Shown here piece by piece: positions 20,389 through 32,029 of a stretch of 64,000 nucleotides of DNA (position 1 is its first letter; each line of letters starts with the position of its first letter). The stretch comes from Acanthosepion pharaonis. Lineage: Eukaryota > Mollusca > Cephalopoda > Sepiida > Sepiidae. The notes under the pieces were generated by a model. The model was given only the letters and a program-made list of their open reading frames with translations. It ran no database searches and had not been told where the DNA came from. The stretch spans positions 124,001 to 188,000 of the forward strand of contig CAHIKZ030001777.1 in NCBI GenBank assembly GCA_903632075.3. Reading direction: 5' to 3'. The translations under genes were made by a program, and so were the position numbers.

Positions 20389-21408
20389 GGCTGAGCACTA
20401 TGTGTTCCTTTGCTTACTGGGTGTTATGAGAGTCGTGATATGGACGATGCGACAGAAGGAATTTCATGGGCGCGAGAAGTTTTCCTCTTCCCAACTGATC
20501 TTGTTCTTTAAGCATCAGCTTAAAGTCAAGATCAGGACGGAAAGGAAGCGACTCCATCCATTGGAATTTGGCGAAAGGTGGGTGGGTCTTGCGCGTCTCT
20601 GCAGAGTGAAAGGTGCTGACTTGGAGTGGCATTTTGATGCCGGTTAGGCATTAAGAATTTTGGGATCGCTGGGGTGAACATTGGCTACCCCTCCCTTGTA
20701 TAGGTTAGTTTAGGTCAGTTTTGTTTTAGTTAGTTTTTCTTCTTTTTTTTTCATGTTAACTTAGCTAGGGTGTGTATGCTCATTGGCCCCCCCTTTTTTT
20801 TCTGGCCCTATTTTTTTTTCCTTTTGTTTAATTCCCCATCCCTCCCATCGTTAGGTGGTTAGGGGTATCAGTTCTCTGGTGGGTGCGGGTCGCCTTTCGT
20901 TTCGAGTATGTCTTTCGTATTGGTTGTTGTGTTCGATTGAGTGCGTGTTTGTAGTGAGTGCATGGATGGTATGAATGTTTTATATATTAACTGTTTTAAG
21001 TCCCGCATTGTTTTCGTCCAGTTAACTGATGTCTCTGCCACAGTTAGGGCTGTGGGGGGTTTTACTACTAACAAAGATTTTTGTTTAGTTTCTTGTATAT
21101 AGTTTTGTATTCATTGTAAATATTCATTGGGGTTTTTTAGATTGTTATTTTATTCCCTCCCCCACAGACACATGTGTTGTATATATGGGGACTAGTTAGA
21201 ACTCCATAGAGACTCTGAGGCATTTTGGTGGATGTAGTAAGAATGGTACGTAATGGATGTGTTGTTTTGGTGAAAGGAACATTGTTTGTATGTTTGGGTC
21301 AGTGATTGTGGCTAGCTAAGTTTAAAGTTAAGACAAGAGATGACCAGCCTTTTCCCCCTTTCCCCATGTCGGCCTTGTGCCAAATTTGTACTTTGTACAA
21401 TAAATATC
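20389..21408 (+). mobile_element. 5'-truncated LINE copy (3' 1.0 kb, same subfamily as copy 2)
   Basis: Starts GGCTGAGCACTATG in the last 88 codons of ORF2 and stays open to LEWHFDAG (TAG at 20645). The whole 3' UTR follows, ending AATAAATATC. It is very close to 27857-28856 of copy 2. A perfect 17-bp target duplication flanks it, so it is a genuine insertion by target-primed reverse transcription. There is no poly(A) tail at the end, only AATAAATATC. Confidence 0.92.
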
Positions 21409-21425
21409 TTTACATTATCTGGCGA
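21409..21425. repeat. Target site duplication shared by two LINE insertions
   Basis: TTTACATTATCTGGCGA closes the 1-kb fragment and directly precedes the leader of LINE copy 2. Confidence 0.85.
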
Positions 21426-22690
21426 TTTCAGCTTACTCGTGACCGTTTTAGACGTTCATTTTGTCTATTGGAGTACTTTTTTGACTGTCTTTACTTAGCT
21501 AAGTTTTGAATTATTTTTTAGTTCCTTTTTTTTTGACTATTTTTTAAATTTTTGATTTTGCTAACGTTTCTTTTGTTAAAGTTTTGATTTTTCTAACGTT
21601 CTTTTTCTTGACTATTTCTTAAATTTTTGATTTTTTCATTTTCACTGCCCTTTTTTACTTTTATTTTTTGCTATTAAGTCCTTTATTATTGGACGTTTTG
21701 ATTTTCGTTTACGTTTTCTTTTTCCTTTTTTAAATTTATTTTCTTCCCGTGCCCTCCTCACGGAATTTCTGATTATTTTTCGTCTTTTACGTTTCGTGTC
21801 CGACCTTTTTTTTCCCCCTCCTTTATTTATTACGTGTTAATTATTTCTTTGTCTTTCTTTTAAAACCCGTAAAGTTCGTTTCGTGTATATAGTATTTGTT
21901 TTTAAATTTTGTGTTTATTTTGTAATTCCTGTCCTTTTTTTTCTCACTTGTTTAACGTTTTGTTTTGTGGGTTGACCGTTTTTTAAGCGGCAGCCATATT
22001 GTAAATTGTCACATTTGTAGTTTCGTATTTTATTTTGTATTGCGTTTTTTCTTATTTTTCCGTTTGTAATTTTTTGTTTTATTGTGTAATTTGTTGCTTG
22101 CTTGTCTCTCGTCCTTTTAATTATTTTTTTGTGAACTTTGTTCTCTTGTTCTTCTGTCTTACGTCCATTTAATTTTACGTTTTATCTGTTTAAATTTGTT
22201 TTGCTTTTAGGCAAAACTTGTTTTCTTTTTTTGACTTTTTAATTTTTTTTTATACGTCCTTCTGTTTTATTTTTGTCTGTCGACCTTTAATTGTTAATTA
22301 AATTTGTTGTCTCGCTGTTAAGCGAAACTTTTTTTTACATTTTACCCCCAAGGTTTTTTTTTTTTATTTTTTTTATTTTCCTTCCATTTTCTCGTACCTC
22401 CCTTCCATTTTTTTTTCGTACCGCCCCCCCTTCCATTTTCTCGTACCGCCCCTCCCCTTCTATTTTTTTCGTATCTCCCTTCCATTTTCGCGTACCACCC
22501 CTCCCCTTCCCTTTCCTCTTTTGAAAATGGAAAAAAATCAAGAATAACGCCTTCTTTCTTAATTAAAAAAGAAGCCAATAATTCCGGATTTTAAAAATCC
22601 ACAAAAAAAGCATTTGTTTGCTATTAAAAAATTCCACCGGATAAAAATGATACAAATGAGTACCCTTTTCTGGTTCCATCTAATGAGGAA
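21426..22690 (+). other. T-rich 5' UTR of LINE copy 2
   Basis: Very T-rich, with GGCAGCCATATTGTAAATTG near 21990 shared with copy 1. A pyrimidine-rich repeat, CCTCCCCTTC/CCATTTTCTCGTACC at 22380-22510, lies shortly before ORF1. No convincing ORF. Probably holds the internal promoter, although no core motif is certain. Confidence 0.7.
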
Positions 22691-24645
22691 ATAGTGGATA
22701 CTCTAAAAAAGCAGCAGCAGCAACTTCAGAAGAAAAAAGAAAGAAAATATGGAAACCAAGGAAACCAATAGTGACCAATGCAACGTCGAGGAAAAAAAGA
22801 ATGCAGAAGCCGGGGAATTGCCTTCTTGTTGGTCGTCCCCACCGAGTTGTGTGATCAATGTTGCGGAGTTCTTGGAGAGAGCCAAGAGTTACGCTCACCT
22901 TGTCGTGGAAGGTGGACTCTTGGAAGACGCCCAGGAATTACGAAAAATTGAAAAAAGAATTGTGTCGGTCTTTGTCGTGGACAAGCGCTCGCGCAAAATT
23001 TGTCGCTCGACAAAAGACACAGTGTTAAAATCACTGGAGTCCTTGGGGTTTAAGCCCCTCAGAATTGTGAAGGAGCGAAATATTTCATGTGGGACGTATT
23101 GCTACCCACGCCGGAAGACTGTCGCCGCTTCAAGTCGCGACTTGATAACGAAAGACCTAATACTGCGCACAGAATATGAAGGGCGAAGAAGGACCAGGGT
23201 GGCGAGGTCCCTCCTCAGGTTATCGGAGAGCACCTGGCTGCGTTCCTTTCGCAGTATGGCGAGATCCTGGGTGCTACTTGCGATTGTCTGAAAGGGGGGT
23301 GGAGTTTCGAAATTATGTTAAACGAACAGGCCTCATGCTCCATCCCCAACTGTCTGGTAGTAGGGTGCCTGAAACTGCCGGTCATTGTGACCGGCCGCAA
23401 ACCTGTATGTTGGAAGTGTGGAGAGACTGGTCACCTCTCCTCTTCCTGCCCAGAGAGGAAGGCCTCTGGAGTTCAGGCACCAGTTGACCAAGTTCCCCCT
23501 CTGACCGCGTCGTTAACTTCCGCCTCGCCTGTAATGGGCATGCCAGCTTCCGGGGCCGGTTCGGAAAATCCACCGGTTGGCACAAAGGCCACATTACCCA
23601 AAGAGCCTTCTACCGCTGCTAGTGCAGTTGTGGAGAAGGGGGAGGGGGAATGGCTGGTTGCTGGTAAGGCCAGAGGTGAAGCGCCAGACAGCGGGACCTC
23701 AGTCCAATGAAGCCCCAAGGGCAAAAGACACAAACAGCCCCACTCCCACTGTCAACGTGAAGGGCGATGCCCCGGCTTCTGATGCAGCTTTGAAGAGAAA
23801 AAAGAAAAAAATATGATCCAGGTTTTGAAAAATCGAAGATAAAACAACTGAAAGAAAAATTGGACAAGGAGAGGCTATCTCAGTCTGAAAAAGCCACTCC
23901 CTCAACATCATCTAACTTGTCCCAAGCTGCGACTCCAAAACATCCTTCTCCAAAGAAGCATTCCACCCATTCCTCATCTCCCGTTAAAGCTGTTCCACGC
24001 AGCAGAGATCCCAGCCCGTACCAAAAAAAACCCTCATCTACCCCTCGACATACTCCCAGCCCTTCCCCTACTAAAACCCCTGAAATGCCCCCTCCCGCAA
24101 CTAAAAGGCATAGAAGTCCTACCCAGGACTCCAAGGAAAAAAAGAAGAAAACATCCAAATATATCTTTAATACAGGTGTGGATACCTGTAGAATTTCCCC
24201 GGCCCAGGCCGAAAAGGCGAAAGACTATGGAAACAGAATAAAGGACTTAAAGTACCTTCTCTCAATAAGGCAATACGCCGATAAGGACGTGGAAGACCCG
24301 CATAATTTCCCCAAGGCCCAGAGAATTCTTACTGTAATAAGAACAGGGTCTGGGTCTAGCCAAGCATGGGCCATGTTGGAGGAGGCGACTAGTTCATACA
24401 AAATGTCTCCCCCGATTGCCATCACTGAAAGTGAAGACTTAAAGCATCTGAAAAAATTTTGTGCAGGGAGGGTCCCAGTTTTAGTTCATCCCTCCCTTTA
24501 CAGAGCTTTAAAACTGACATGTCCCTGGGATATTGGCGGTATCTCCCAAGATGGCACCATCAACAATGAGATGGGCCATGGGTCTATGGGAGAGACGGTC
24601 GGTATCCTTACCCCGACCATGTTCAAACCAGTGTCCCAACCCTAA
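22690..24645 (+). pseudogene. LINE copy 2 ORF1, RNA-binding protein with frameshifts
   Basis: Three frames: 22749-23291, 23315-23710 and 23860-24645. The first carries INVAEFLERAKSYAHLV and RIVSVFVVDKRSRKICRS, then a region that may be an RRM-like fold leading into the second. The second has a CX2CX4HX4C knuckle, CWKCGETGHLSSSC (about 23410-23452). The third starts Ser/Pro/Lys-rich (KHPSPKKHSTHSSSP) and ends in a conserved block of about 150 residues with VHPSLYRALKLTCPWDIGGI. Frameshifts fall near a G-run at 23290 and A-runs at 23800-23815. ORF2 starts 12 bases after the TAA, in the same phase. ORF1 packages the RNA. Confidence 0.85.
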
Positions 24646-24657
24646 TTAGGTCTGATA

Positions 24658-27600
24658 ATGGCTCTCTGGTTAGCAACTTTGAATGTCCGGGGCCTGAGGT
24701 CGGAGTCTCGAAGGGCGAGGCTCGATCGCGATCTTCAGCGCCTCGGGGTGGATGTATGTTGTGTGCAGAAGACCCGTTTTTTATCTCGCGATCATGAGGA
24801 CATTCTGTCTAAGAGGTTCGTCCTCTATTCAGCACGTTTTGATGGACGCTCAAGGGGTGTTTCCTGGCTGGTGAGCAAGTCTCTGGATGCGGTGTGTGCT
24901 CTTGTCTTCGCGGATCCGGCGGGCAGGCTTTGCGTGCTGGATGTTACCATAAAGGACAAGGCTCTTCGTCTCATTGGGGTTTATGCGCCCAATGACCATT
25001 CGCAGCGGCCTGATTTGTTTCGGCGGATCGAGCCGTTTTTGAAGACTTCTCGTTCGGTAGTTTTAGCGGGTGATTGGAATGCCGTCCTTGATCCCGATAT
25101 AGATCGTATAGGAAGAAAACCGGGTACTAACAATCCGGATGTGAAATCGTTTCGGGGCTTTATCGACGGGTCTGATCTCGTCGATAAGTACCGAAATGAG
25201 CATCCCCGGGAGGTAGTATGGACTTGAACTAGGGACGGCAGCTCGGATACGGTGGTTAGCGCAAGCTACATCGACCGAGTTCTAGTTAAGAGAGTCGACG
25301 TAGGGCTCTTAGAATGTCCAAGTTTCCATTTTATAGTTTACTCGGATCATAGGCTTGTCCGGGTTCGGGTAAACTTAGATAAGCCTAGGGTTAAGATGGC
25401 TGGCTACTGGAAATTGAACTCAGCATTATTTGGTGAGCAAGATTTCCGGGACCAGCTTTTACTAATGCTACAGCGGGAATTGACGGGGGCTGTGGTTGGG
25501 AATAAGTGGTGGGGTTTTTTGAAATCTAAACTTAGGGCTTTTGCTGCTGATTTTAGTCGACGACTCAATCTAGAAGGGCTAGCAGCGCAAAAGTCTCTAG
25601 AGGACAAAGTAGATCGGGCGATAAAATCCCGTGTTAGTGGGGACATAGCCGTAGCTAAGGCGGAGCTGGCCTCCTTGCTTATCAAGAAGGATCAAGCTCT
25701 GGTAGTTAGGGCTAGGATAAAAAGAATGTCTTGTGAGGCTACGAATATGGCCGCGTCTTTGCGTTCAGAGGAAGCTGGTAGGGCAACTAATCGGCATATC
25801 GCGAGCATCACATTGCCGGATAAGCGGACTGTGACTACAGACGCGGGCATTTGCGAGGCTTTTCGTGACTACTTTCAGGAGCTTTTTACCAGGGAGCCCG
25901 GTCTGAGCTCTGCTCAGTTCGATGCCCTATTTAGCCGACTTTCCCTGCCTTGAGGCGGCTGAAGCGGCTAGGTGCGAGGGGCCCATAACAGAGTCTGAGA
26001 TCTGGGATGCGCTGAAGCAGGTTGGCCTGGACAAAACTCCGGGATTAGATGGTCTTCCCTATGAAATGTACTTGAGGCAGTCGCCCGTCTTTGTCCCTTT
26101 GCTGGCACTGATCTTCAACAACTGGATGAAGCAGGGGTCTATTCCTCAACGCTTCACCAGGGGTGTGATCAAGTTGCTTCGCAAGAAGAAAGACGGTGGG
26201 GATGGGATAGATAATTATCGGCCTTTGACGATGTTAAATACAGAGTTGAAGATTTTAGCCAAGGTCTTAGCTGACCGTTTGCAGATTGTCCTCTCTAGTC
26301 TGATTGGTCCCGAGCAGACTTGTGCTGTGAAGGGCAGGACTATTCAGGACAACCTTCATTTGGTTCGCTTGATCATTGAGAAAGTCGACAGTGATGCCGT
26401 GCTGATCAATTTAGATCAGTCCAAGGCTTTCGATAGGGTTGACCATTGGTTTCTGGAGGCTGTTCTTTCGGCCGCCGGTTTCAGGCCGCACTTTCGCACT
26501 TGGATCCGACTGCTGTATGCGTCCCCGGTGCGCTGGTAGAAGTGAATGGGGTAAGATCGAAACCTTTCATGTTGTCTCGCTCCATTCGTCAGGGCTGTCC
26601 GCTGTCTCCATTGCTGTACGTTCTTGCGTTGGAACCTTTCCTGCGTAAGTTGAAGACGAATCCGGTCCTTCGCGGAATTTCCTTACCTGGTGCTACAACC
26701 TCGGCCAGGTACTCCGCCTATGCTGATGACGTTTCGGTTCTGGTGTCGAGTAGGGCCGAAATTAACGAAGTCAGCAAAGAAATCAAGGGTTATGAGATGG
26801 TGACAGGGGCCAAGATCAACCGCGATAAGTCTGTTGGCTTGCGGTTGGGTTCGTGGAAGGGAGTTTCTCTTCCCGGACCTTTCCTCTGGACGGACGGGCC
26901 GGTCAAGATACTCGGCGTCTGGTTCGGTCCCGACCTCCAGTTGGAAATGAATTGGTCGGAGGTGCGAGAGAAGGCCGAGCTCGCAGTACGTCTGTGGACT
27001 CGGAGGAATCTTTCCTTGAAGGGGAGGGCGGAAGTATGTGCCCCGCACATCTACCCGATTCTCCTTTACCGACTTTCCGTGCTTCCACTCCCGTCTGACA
27101 TTTTATTGGCTTTTGTAAGGCTCTTGTTCTCCTTCTTGTGGGGAGGCAAGGCTGCCATGGTCAGTCGCGAGATCTGTTACCTCCATCCCTCTGATGGCGG
27201 TCTGGGGGTGCCTTGCGTTGAGACTCGTCAACATACGCTTCGCATTACTTATCTAGACCGGATGTGTATGCAACTGGATGAGGACGGCGAATTCTGGAAG
27301 GAAGTCGCCCGTAAACATTTTCCATCCTTGAGAAATGTGCGCTCGTGTGAGGAGGAGGCCGGTCGTACTCCTCGAGGCGAGGGCTCTTTCTATCGTGAAT
27401 GTCGGATTGCCCTCAAGCGACTCTTACGGGCGAAGGATGGCCTCTCCGACGTCCAGCCGTTGTCCCGTAAGGCATTATATCAGGTGTTAGTTAGGGAGAA
27501 CGATCGAGATGATCTGATAGGCGAGCTCGGTCTGACGAAGCGGGAGGCTCGCTGCATATGGCCTTGGGCGCCCGGGTTGAAATGTCTCACTAACCCCGAG

Positions 27601-28116
27601 GCATCACTCACCTGGCTGGTGATTCGAGGAGCCCTCTGGGTCGCCAAAAGACTTCGCAAAGCGGGTTTGGCTAAGTCACCAAACTGCGTTCGCTGCAGTG
27701 GGGAGGTGGAGACCATAGGTCACGCCTTCTTTCATTGTAGTGTCGTAGCTCCGTTGTGCAAGTTTGTTGAAGATATCATGGTTCGCATGCTGCGTGGAAA
27801 GTTCTTTGTCCTCGAGGCCAGTTCCGTCTGTAGCAATATAGTACCCCCGTTGACTAAGGCTGAGCACTATGTGTTCCTTTGCTTACTGGGGGTTATGCGA
27901 GTCGTGATATGGACGACGCGACAGAAGGAATTTCATGGTCGCGAGAAGTTTTCCTCTTCCCAACTGATCTTGTTCTTTAAGCATCAGCTTAAAGTCAAGA
28001 TCAGGACGGAAAGGAAGCGACTCCATCCATTGGAATTTGGCGAAAGGTGGGTGAGTCTTGCGCGTCTCTGCAGAGTGAAAGGTGCTGACTTGGAGTGGCA
28101 TTTTGATGCCGGTTAG
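24658..28116 (+). pseudogene. LINE copy 2 ORF2: endonuclease, reverse transcriptase, C-terminal zinc motif
   Basis: The endonuclease (24658 to about 25400) shows LATLNVRGLRSESRR, AGDWNAVLDPD and YSDHRLVRV, but the catalytic-type Glu is Lys (CVQKTRF; copy 1 has CVQETRF). A TGA at 25225-25227 lies where the family reads Trp. A frameshift near 25945 leads to the RT frame 25922-26539 (LINLDQSKAFDRVDH), and another near 26530 to the frame 26446-28116 with RQGCPLSPLLY and intact catalytic YADD (SAYADDVSVLVSS). Later come NRDKSVGLRLGSW, a CVRCSGEVETIGHAFFHC motif and the C-terminus LEWHFDAG. RT would copy the RNA at the nicked target. Confidence 0.92.
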
Positions 28117-28856
28117 GCATTAAGAATTTTGGGATCGCTGGGGTGAACATTGGCTACCCCTCCCTTGTATAGGTTAGTTTAGGTCCGTTTTGTTTTAGTT
28201 AGTTTTTCTTTTTTTTTCCATGTTAACTTAGCTAGGGTATGTATGCTCATTGGCCCCTTTTTATTTCTGGCCCTATTTTTTTCTTTTGTTTAATTCCCCA
28301 TCCCTCCCATCGTTAGGTGGTTAGGGATATCAGTTCTCTGGTGGGTGCGGGGCGCCTTTCGTTTTGAGTGTCTTTCGTATTTGTTGTTGTGTTTGATTGA
28401 GTGTGTGTTTGTAGTGAGTGCATGGATGGTATGAATGTTTTAACTTTTTTAAGTCCCGCATTGTTTTCGTCCAGTTAACTGATGTTACTGCCACATTTAG
28501 GGCTGTGGGGGGTTTTACTACTAACAAAATTTTTGTTTAGTTTCTTGTATATAGTTTTGTATTCATTGTAAATATTCATTGGGGTTTTTTAGATTGTTAT
28601 TTTATTCCCCCCCCCCACAGACACATGTATTGTATATATGGGGACTAGTTAGAACTTCATAGAGACTCTGAGGCATTTTGGTGGATGTAGTAAGAATGGT
28701 ATGTAATGGATGTGTTGTTTTGGTGAAAGGAGCATTGTATGTTTGGGTCAGTGATTGTGGCTAGCTAAGTTTAAAGTTAAGACAGGAGATGACCATCCTT
28801 TCCCCCTTTCCCCATCTCGGCCTTGTGCCACATTTGTACATTGTGCAATAAATATT
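28117..28856 (+). other. 3' UTR of LINE copy 2
   Basis: About 740 bases shared with 20648-21408. It ends GCCTTGTGCCACATTTGTAC, then a polyadenylation-type AATAAATATT. The same ending (GCC-TGTGCCA...AATAAATAT) occurs in copies 3 and 4, so it is the recognised 3' end of the family. Confidence 0.85.
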
Positions 28857-28874
28857 TTTACGTTATCTGGCCGA
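28857..28874. repeat. Right-hand target repeat of LINE copy 2
   Basis: TTTACGTTATCTGGCCGA, differing by one substitution and one inserted C from the 17-bp site at 20372 and 21409. Confidence 0.7.
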
Positions 28875-28947
28875 GGATGGATTACGGCAGAGCGGTAAGT
28901 GCTTTTTTTCTTTCTCTCCCTCATTTCAACTGCAGTAGCTTTACATG

Positions 28948-30465
28948 CTAAGCAAATACAGGCTCTTTTTTGGAGGGGAAAAGGCAAGTCGCGATCAGTT
29001 GTGCTCGTCCCAGGTTCTGTCTCATGTCCGCCACACTCTCACTAGCCATATCCAACAGACAATTAAATGTAACATTTTCACCACCCAGATTTACAGAAAT
29101 GTTAACTACTGGTAGCAAGGACGCACTGCTGGTCAACCAACATGCGTTCGAAGCAACTACAGGCTTAACAGCTGTAGGGCACATAATGCTAAAATGTCCA
29201 GGTCTATTGCAAGACCAACATAAGACAGATCCTTTTCCATTAAAAGGACATATATCTTCGATATGAAGGAAACTAGTGCACCTAGCACAAATTTTCAACT
29301 CACTACATCTTTTTAACTTGTCCTTGTGAGTAGGATAAGATTTACACACTCGAGCCGAGTGATCATTGCTTTTACAGAAACAACATTTGTATTTAATCTT
29401 GGAAGCTTTTACATGGAAATTCTCCAAAGTGGAGGGTCTTTTCTCAGGTAAGGAAGGCTTGAATTTGGACTTTCTTCTAGAAAAATCCACCTTACGATTT
29501 CTTAAATCATATCTGCAAAATTCTAAAGTTCTAAAGATATCTGTACTATTATCTAGAATTTGTTCTAACGAAGGATAATTGTTATTCACCTTATGTACTA
29601 ATTCTGACCTAAACGAGGCAGGCAATTTGCTGAATATATGACTTAACAAGCGATTTCCAGGAGTACCATTCTCCAGAAAATTTAGTCCGAATGAGTTGTT
29701 CAACTCATACACCTGAGTCTTCACATCAATCAGGAATTTCTTCACAACCGTATTATTACACAGACGGTTCACATTTAACAAGGAAGAGAAAATCGAGTCT
29801 ACGATACAGTTCTCGTCCAAAAATTCATTGGAAAGCAGTTCCAATGCTACTCCATAATTTTCATCAGACACTGATAAATGTTTTATTACCTGAAAAGCAT
29901 AACCAGTGAGATGATTCTTCAGAACTACCAATCTCAGCGCATCGCTATCTAGATTGGAAACACAATTCAAAAATTCTCTGTGGAAGTTCAAAAAGGCTAA
30001 CTTGTCTGTCCCTAAATCCTTGTCATTAAATTTAGGACATTCTATTTTAGGGGTTAAATCTACACCCTTGTTTCTTCCACTAGTTTTCAAACTAGGATTA
30101 CTGTCTTTAACCTTATTAGGACTTAACTTAGATAATTTTTCTAATGCTTGTATTCTGAACAACGCACTATCCTTGATAAAGGTTTCGACTGTATCCTCGT
30201 CAACACCTTCAGACAAATAAGCATCAACTATCTGCTCTTCCAAAAGAGCCACAGACTTTAGATAATCATTTATCTGACCCTTGTATAAGGAATATTTAGT
30301 GTCTTCTATTACCTCTGAGGATTCCAGAGCCTCAAACACCACTAGTATTTTATTTCTTGTATACTTTAACTTTTCCAACAAAATTTCAGCTGCCGGCACA
30401 GCCATTTTAATTGGTTCCTCCCCACCTAACCTTTCACTACTCATGACAAAGAGAGGGGGATACAA
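28948..30465 (-). pseudogene. gag: BEL/Pao Gag with start of protease, cut short
   Basis: An open frame of 505 residues, the longest Gag here. The capsid-like part (LTPKIECPKFNDKDLG, then LVVLKNHLTGYAFQVIKHL) fits DUF1759 of BEL/Pao Gag. Three CX2CX4HX4C knuckles follow at about residues 357-370, 391-404 and 418-431 (CFCKSNDHSARVC, CARCTSFLHIEDIC, CWSCNRPGHFSIMC). A protease start is visible as FNCLLDMASES, where an Asp-Thr-Gly would be expected, so the active site is lost. The frame then runs into unrelated sequence at about 29030, next to the LINE 2 target. Likely starts are the ATGs at 30465, 30444 or 30405; the last gives a sequence rich in small residues. Confidence 0.88.
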
Positions 30466-32029
30466 CAGACAATGACGTCACTTATTTTTTGGCGCCCAAA
30501 AAACATATTTTTAAGACATGGATCTATACACAAGATAAGATGGCGGCTTACAAAAAGCCCGCCAACTAGACTTTCAACAAGAAACTTTTGCAACACAAAA
30601 AAAAGGAAGAGACATAGACCTAAAAAGGGGCGGCAGTTACAGTCAAGTGAACATAAGATTAAGAGTTATTTCAAGCTTGAGAAAAAACGATATCTTTTAA
30701 TTTCGTCCAATTAAAGAATCGCTCTATAGAACAACCCCAAGCCTGTTGACTGACAGAAATGGCTTTTACCCCAAATCTTAGTAAGATAGGAGCAGAAAAC
30801 CATTAGGTTAGAATACTACTAGTTCATATAGACACCTAGCAGCGTTCGTAAGTTTTTGGCAGAATCTCGAAATTTAGCTTAGTAACAGCCAAACTCGGCG
30901 CAAAAACGGTTGGGAAACCTTGTCATTACGTCAACAGAAAGTTAACAGAGACCAAAAAACCAAGAATATACAACCATAACAAGCGAGATAAAGGAAAAAC
31001 CACTTGAAATAGATTATAAAATTTATTGAGGGAAAAAAAAAAAGAAAATGAGGGGAAAAATAGTCTGATTTTAAAGTTCACTGGCAACAACTTGAAAAAT
31101 AACTGCCAAAAACGTCCCTTTGGCGAGCCCTTAAAAAGGACTCAATAACAGTTCAGAGAGAGTGAAAGAGGTAGAGAGATAGCAGAAAGAGGGGAAAAAT
31201 TAGACTTACTGTTCAAAAAAATAGCTTTAGTATTTTTTTTAAGTAGCTGGGCAGAAAGGTTTTTAAATATTTTTTGAGTTGCTCTCCTTGGAAGATAAGC
31301 AAGCTTCCTGTTAAAAATAAATGCAGACTTGTTTTTTTAAACTTTGTCTGCGACACAAATTTAACTTCTCGAGACGACTTAGATCTTTTTTTTTCACATA
31401 CTTTTTCACGTCAGAATTTCGTCCACCAATAGGACAAAATAACTCCTCGAAGGAGGGTAGCTTTTCAATCGCTTAATTTTGACTTTTTTCTCTCTTCGAC
31501 CCGATTGTCGAAAGAAGACTTCCTTGAGAATGTTCTATTGTAAATTCTCTTTACAATAATTTCTTTAACTGATTTTTTAGATAAGTCTTTACTGACTTGT
31601 TCTTTGGTTGCTGAACAATAATCCACTAGATTACTTGAATAGACTTGACTTCACTGGCCTAGAGAATAAGCTTTTTTTCCACACGGCGAAACACACTTGT
31701 TTCTTTATCTTCAATTCTCTTAGACAAATATTCTTGACTGGTCTTTTATGACTGTTTTCCTTGTCAGAGCAACAACAGGTTATCTTCAAGCAGGTTTCCT
31801 TTCGTCGCAAAGACAAGACGACTTGTCGTCTCCACACTGCTGCGCCCTTTTTCTGCTACTACTGACTAGATTCCTCTAATCTAGTCGAAAACAATCGGGA
31901 AAATCACGTACGACCAATCGTTAGACACGATTTCGCCACGTGACACAGGAGCAGCAGTTCTTACACTGCACACAGGGGGAAAAGGAGAGGAGGAAGGAAA
32001 GTAAGAGAGATAGAAAGATAGATACAGAA
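30466..32029 (-). other. Possible leader/5' LTR region of the BEL/Pao element
   Basis: No gene seen over 1.5 kb upstream of the Gag start. On the minus strand a TGTGTGCAGTGTAAG start near 31972 and a TTGGTGGACGAAATT segment near 31420-31434 could be an LTR start and a decayed primer site, but no second LTR copy supports this. Several AG-rich low-complexity runs occur at 31140-31200. Confidence 0.3.

Larger units (their letters stand above)
21426..28856 (+). mobile_element. LINE copy 2 (L1/Tx1-like), nearly full length
   Basis: 7.4 kb with leader, ORF1, ORF2 and 3' UTR. ORF2 has an apurinic-like endonuclease, RT and a C-terminal cysteine/histidine motif. Sequence details such as NYRPLTMLNTELKILAKVL and KINRDKSVGLRLGSW match the L1/Tx1 side of LINEs more than jockey or RTE; clade placement is by eye. 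Damage is light: a TGA in the endonuclease, frameshifts in both ORFs, and a catalytic Glu-to-Lys change. It sits between direct repeats of the site TTTACATTATCTGGC, one base altered on the right. Confidence 0.9.

Noticed and set aside
22291..22578. Arg/Gly/Glu-rich minus-strand ORFs
   Set aside because: Generated by a pyrimidine-rich simple repeat in the LINE leader.
30490..30499. TGGCGCCCAA resembling a tRNA-Lys primer site on the plus strand
   Set aside because: It points away from the BEL Gag, has no LTR on its left, and has no gag downstream on that strand.
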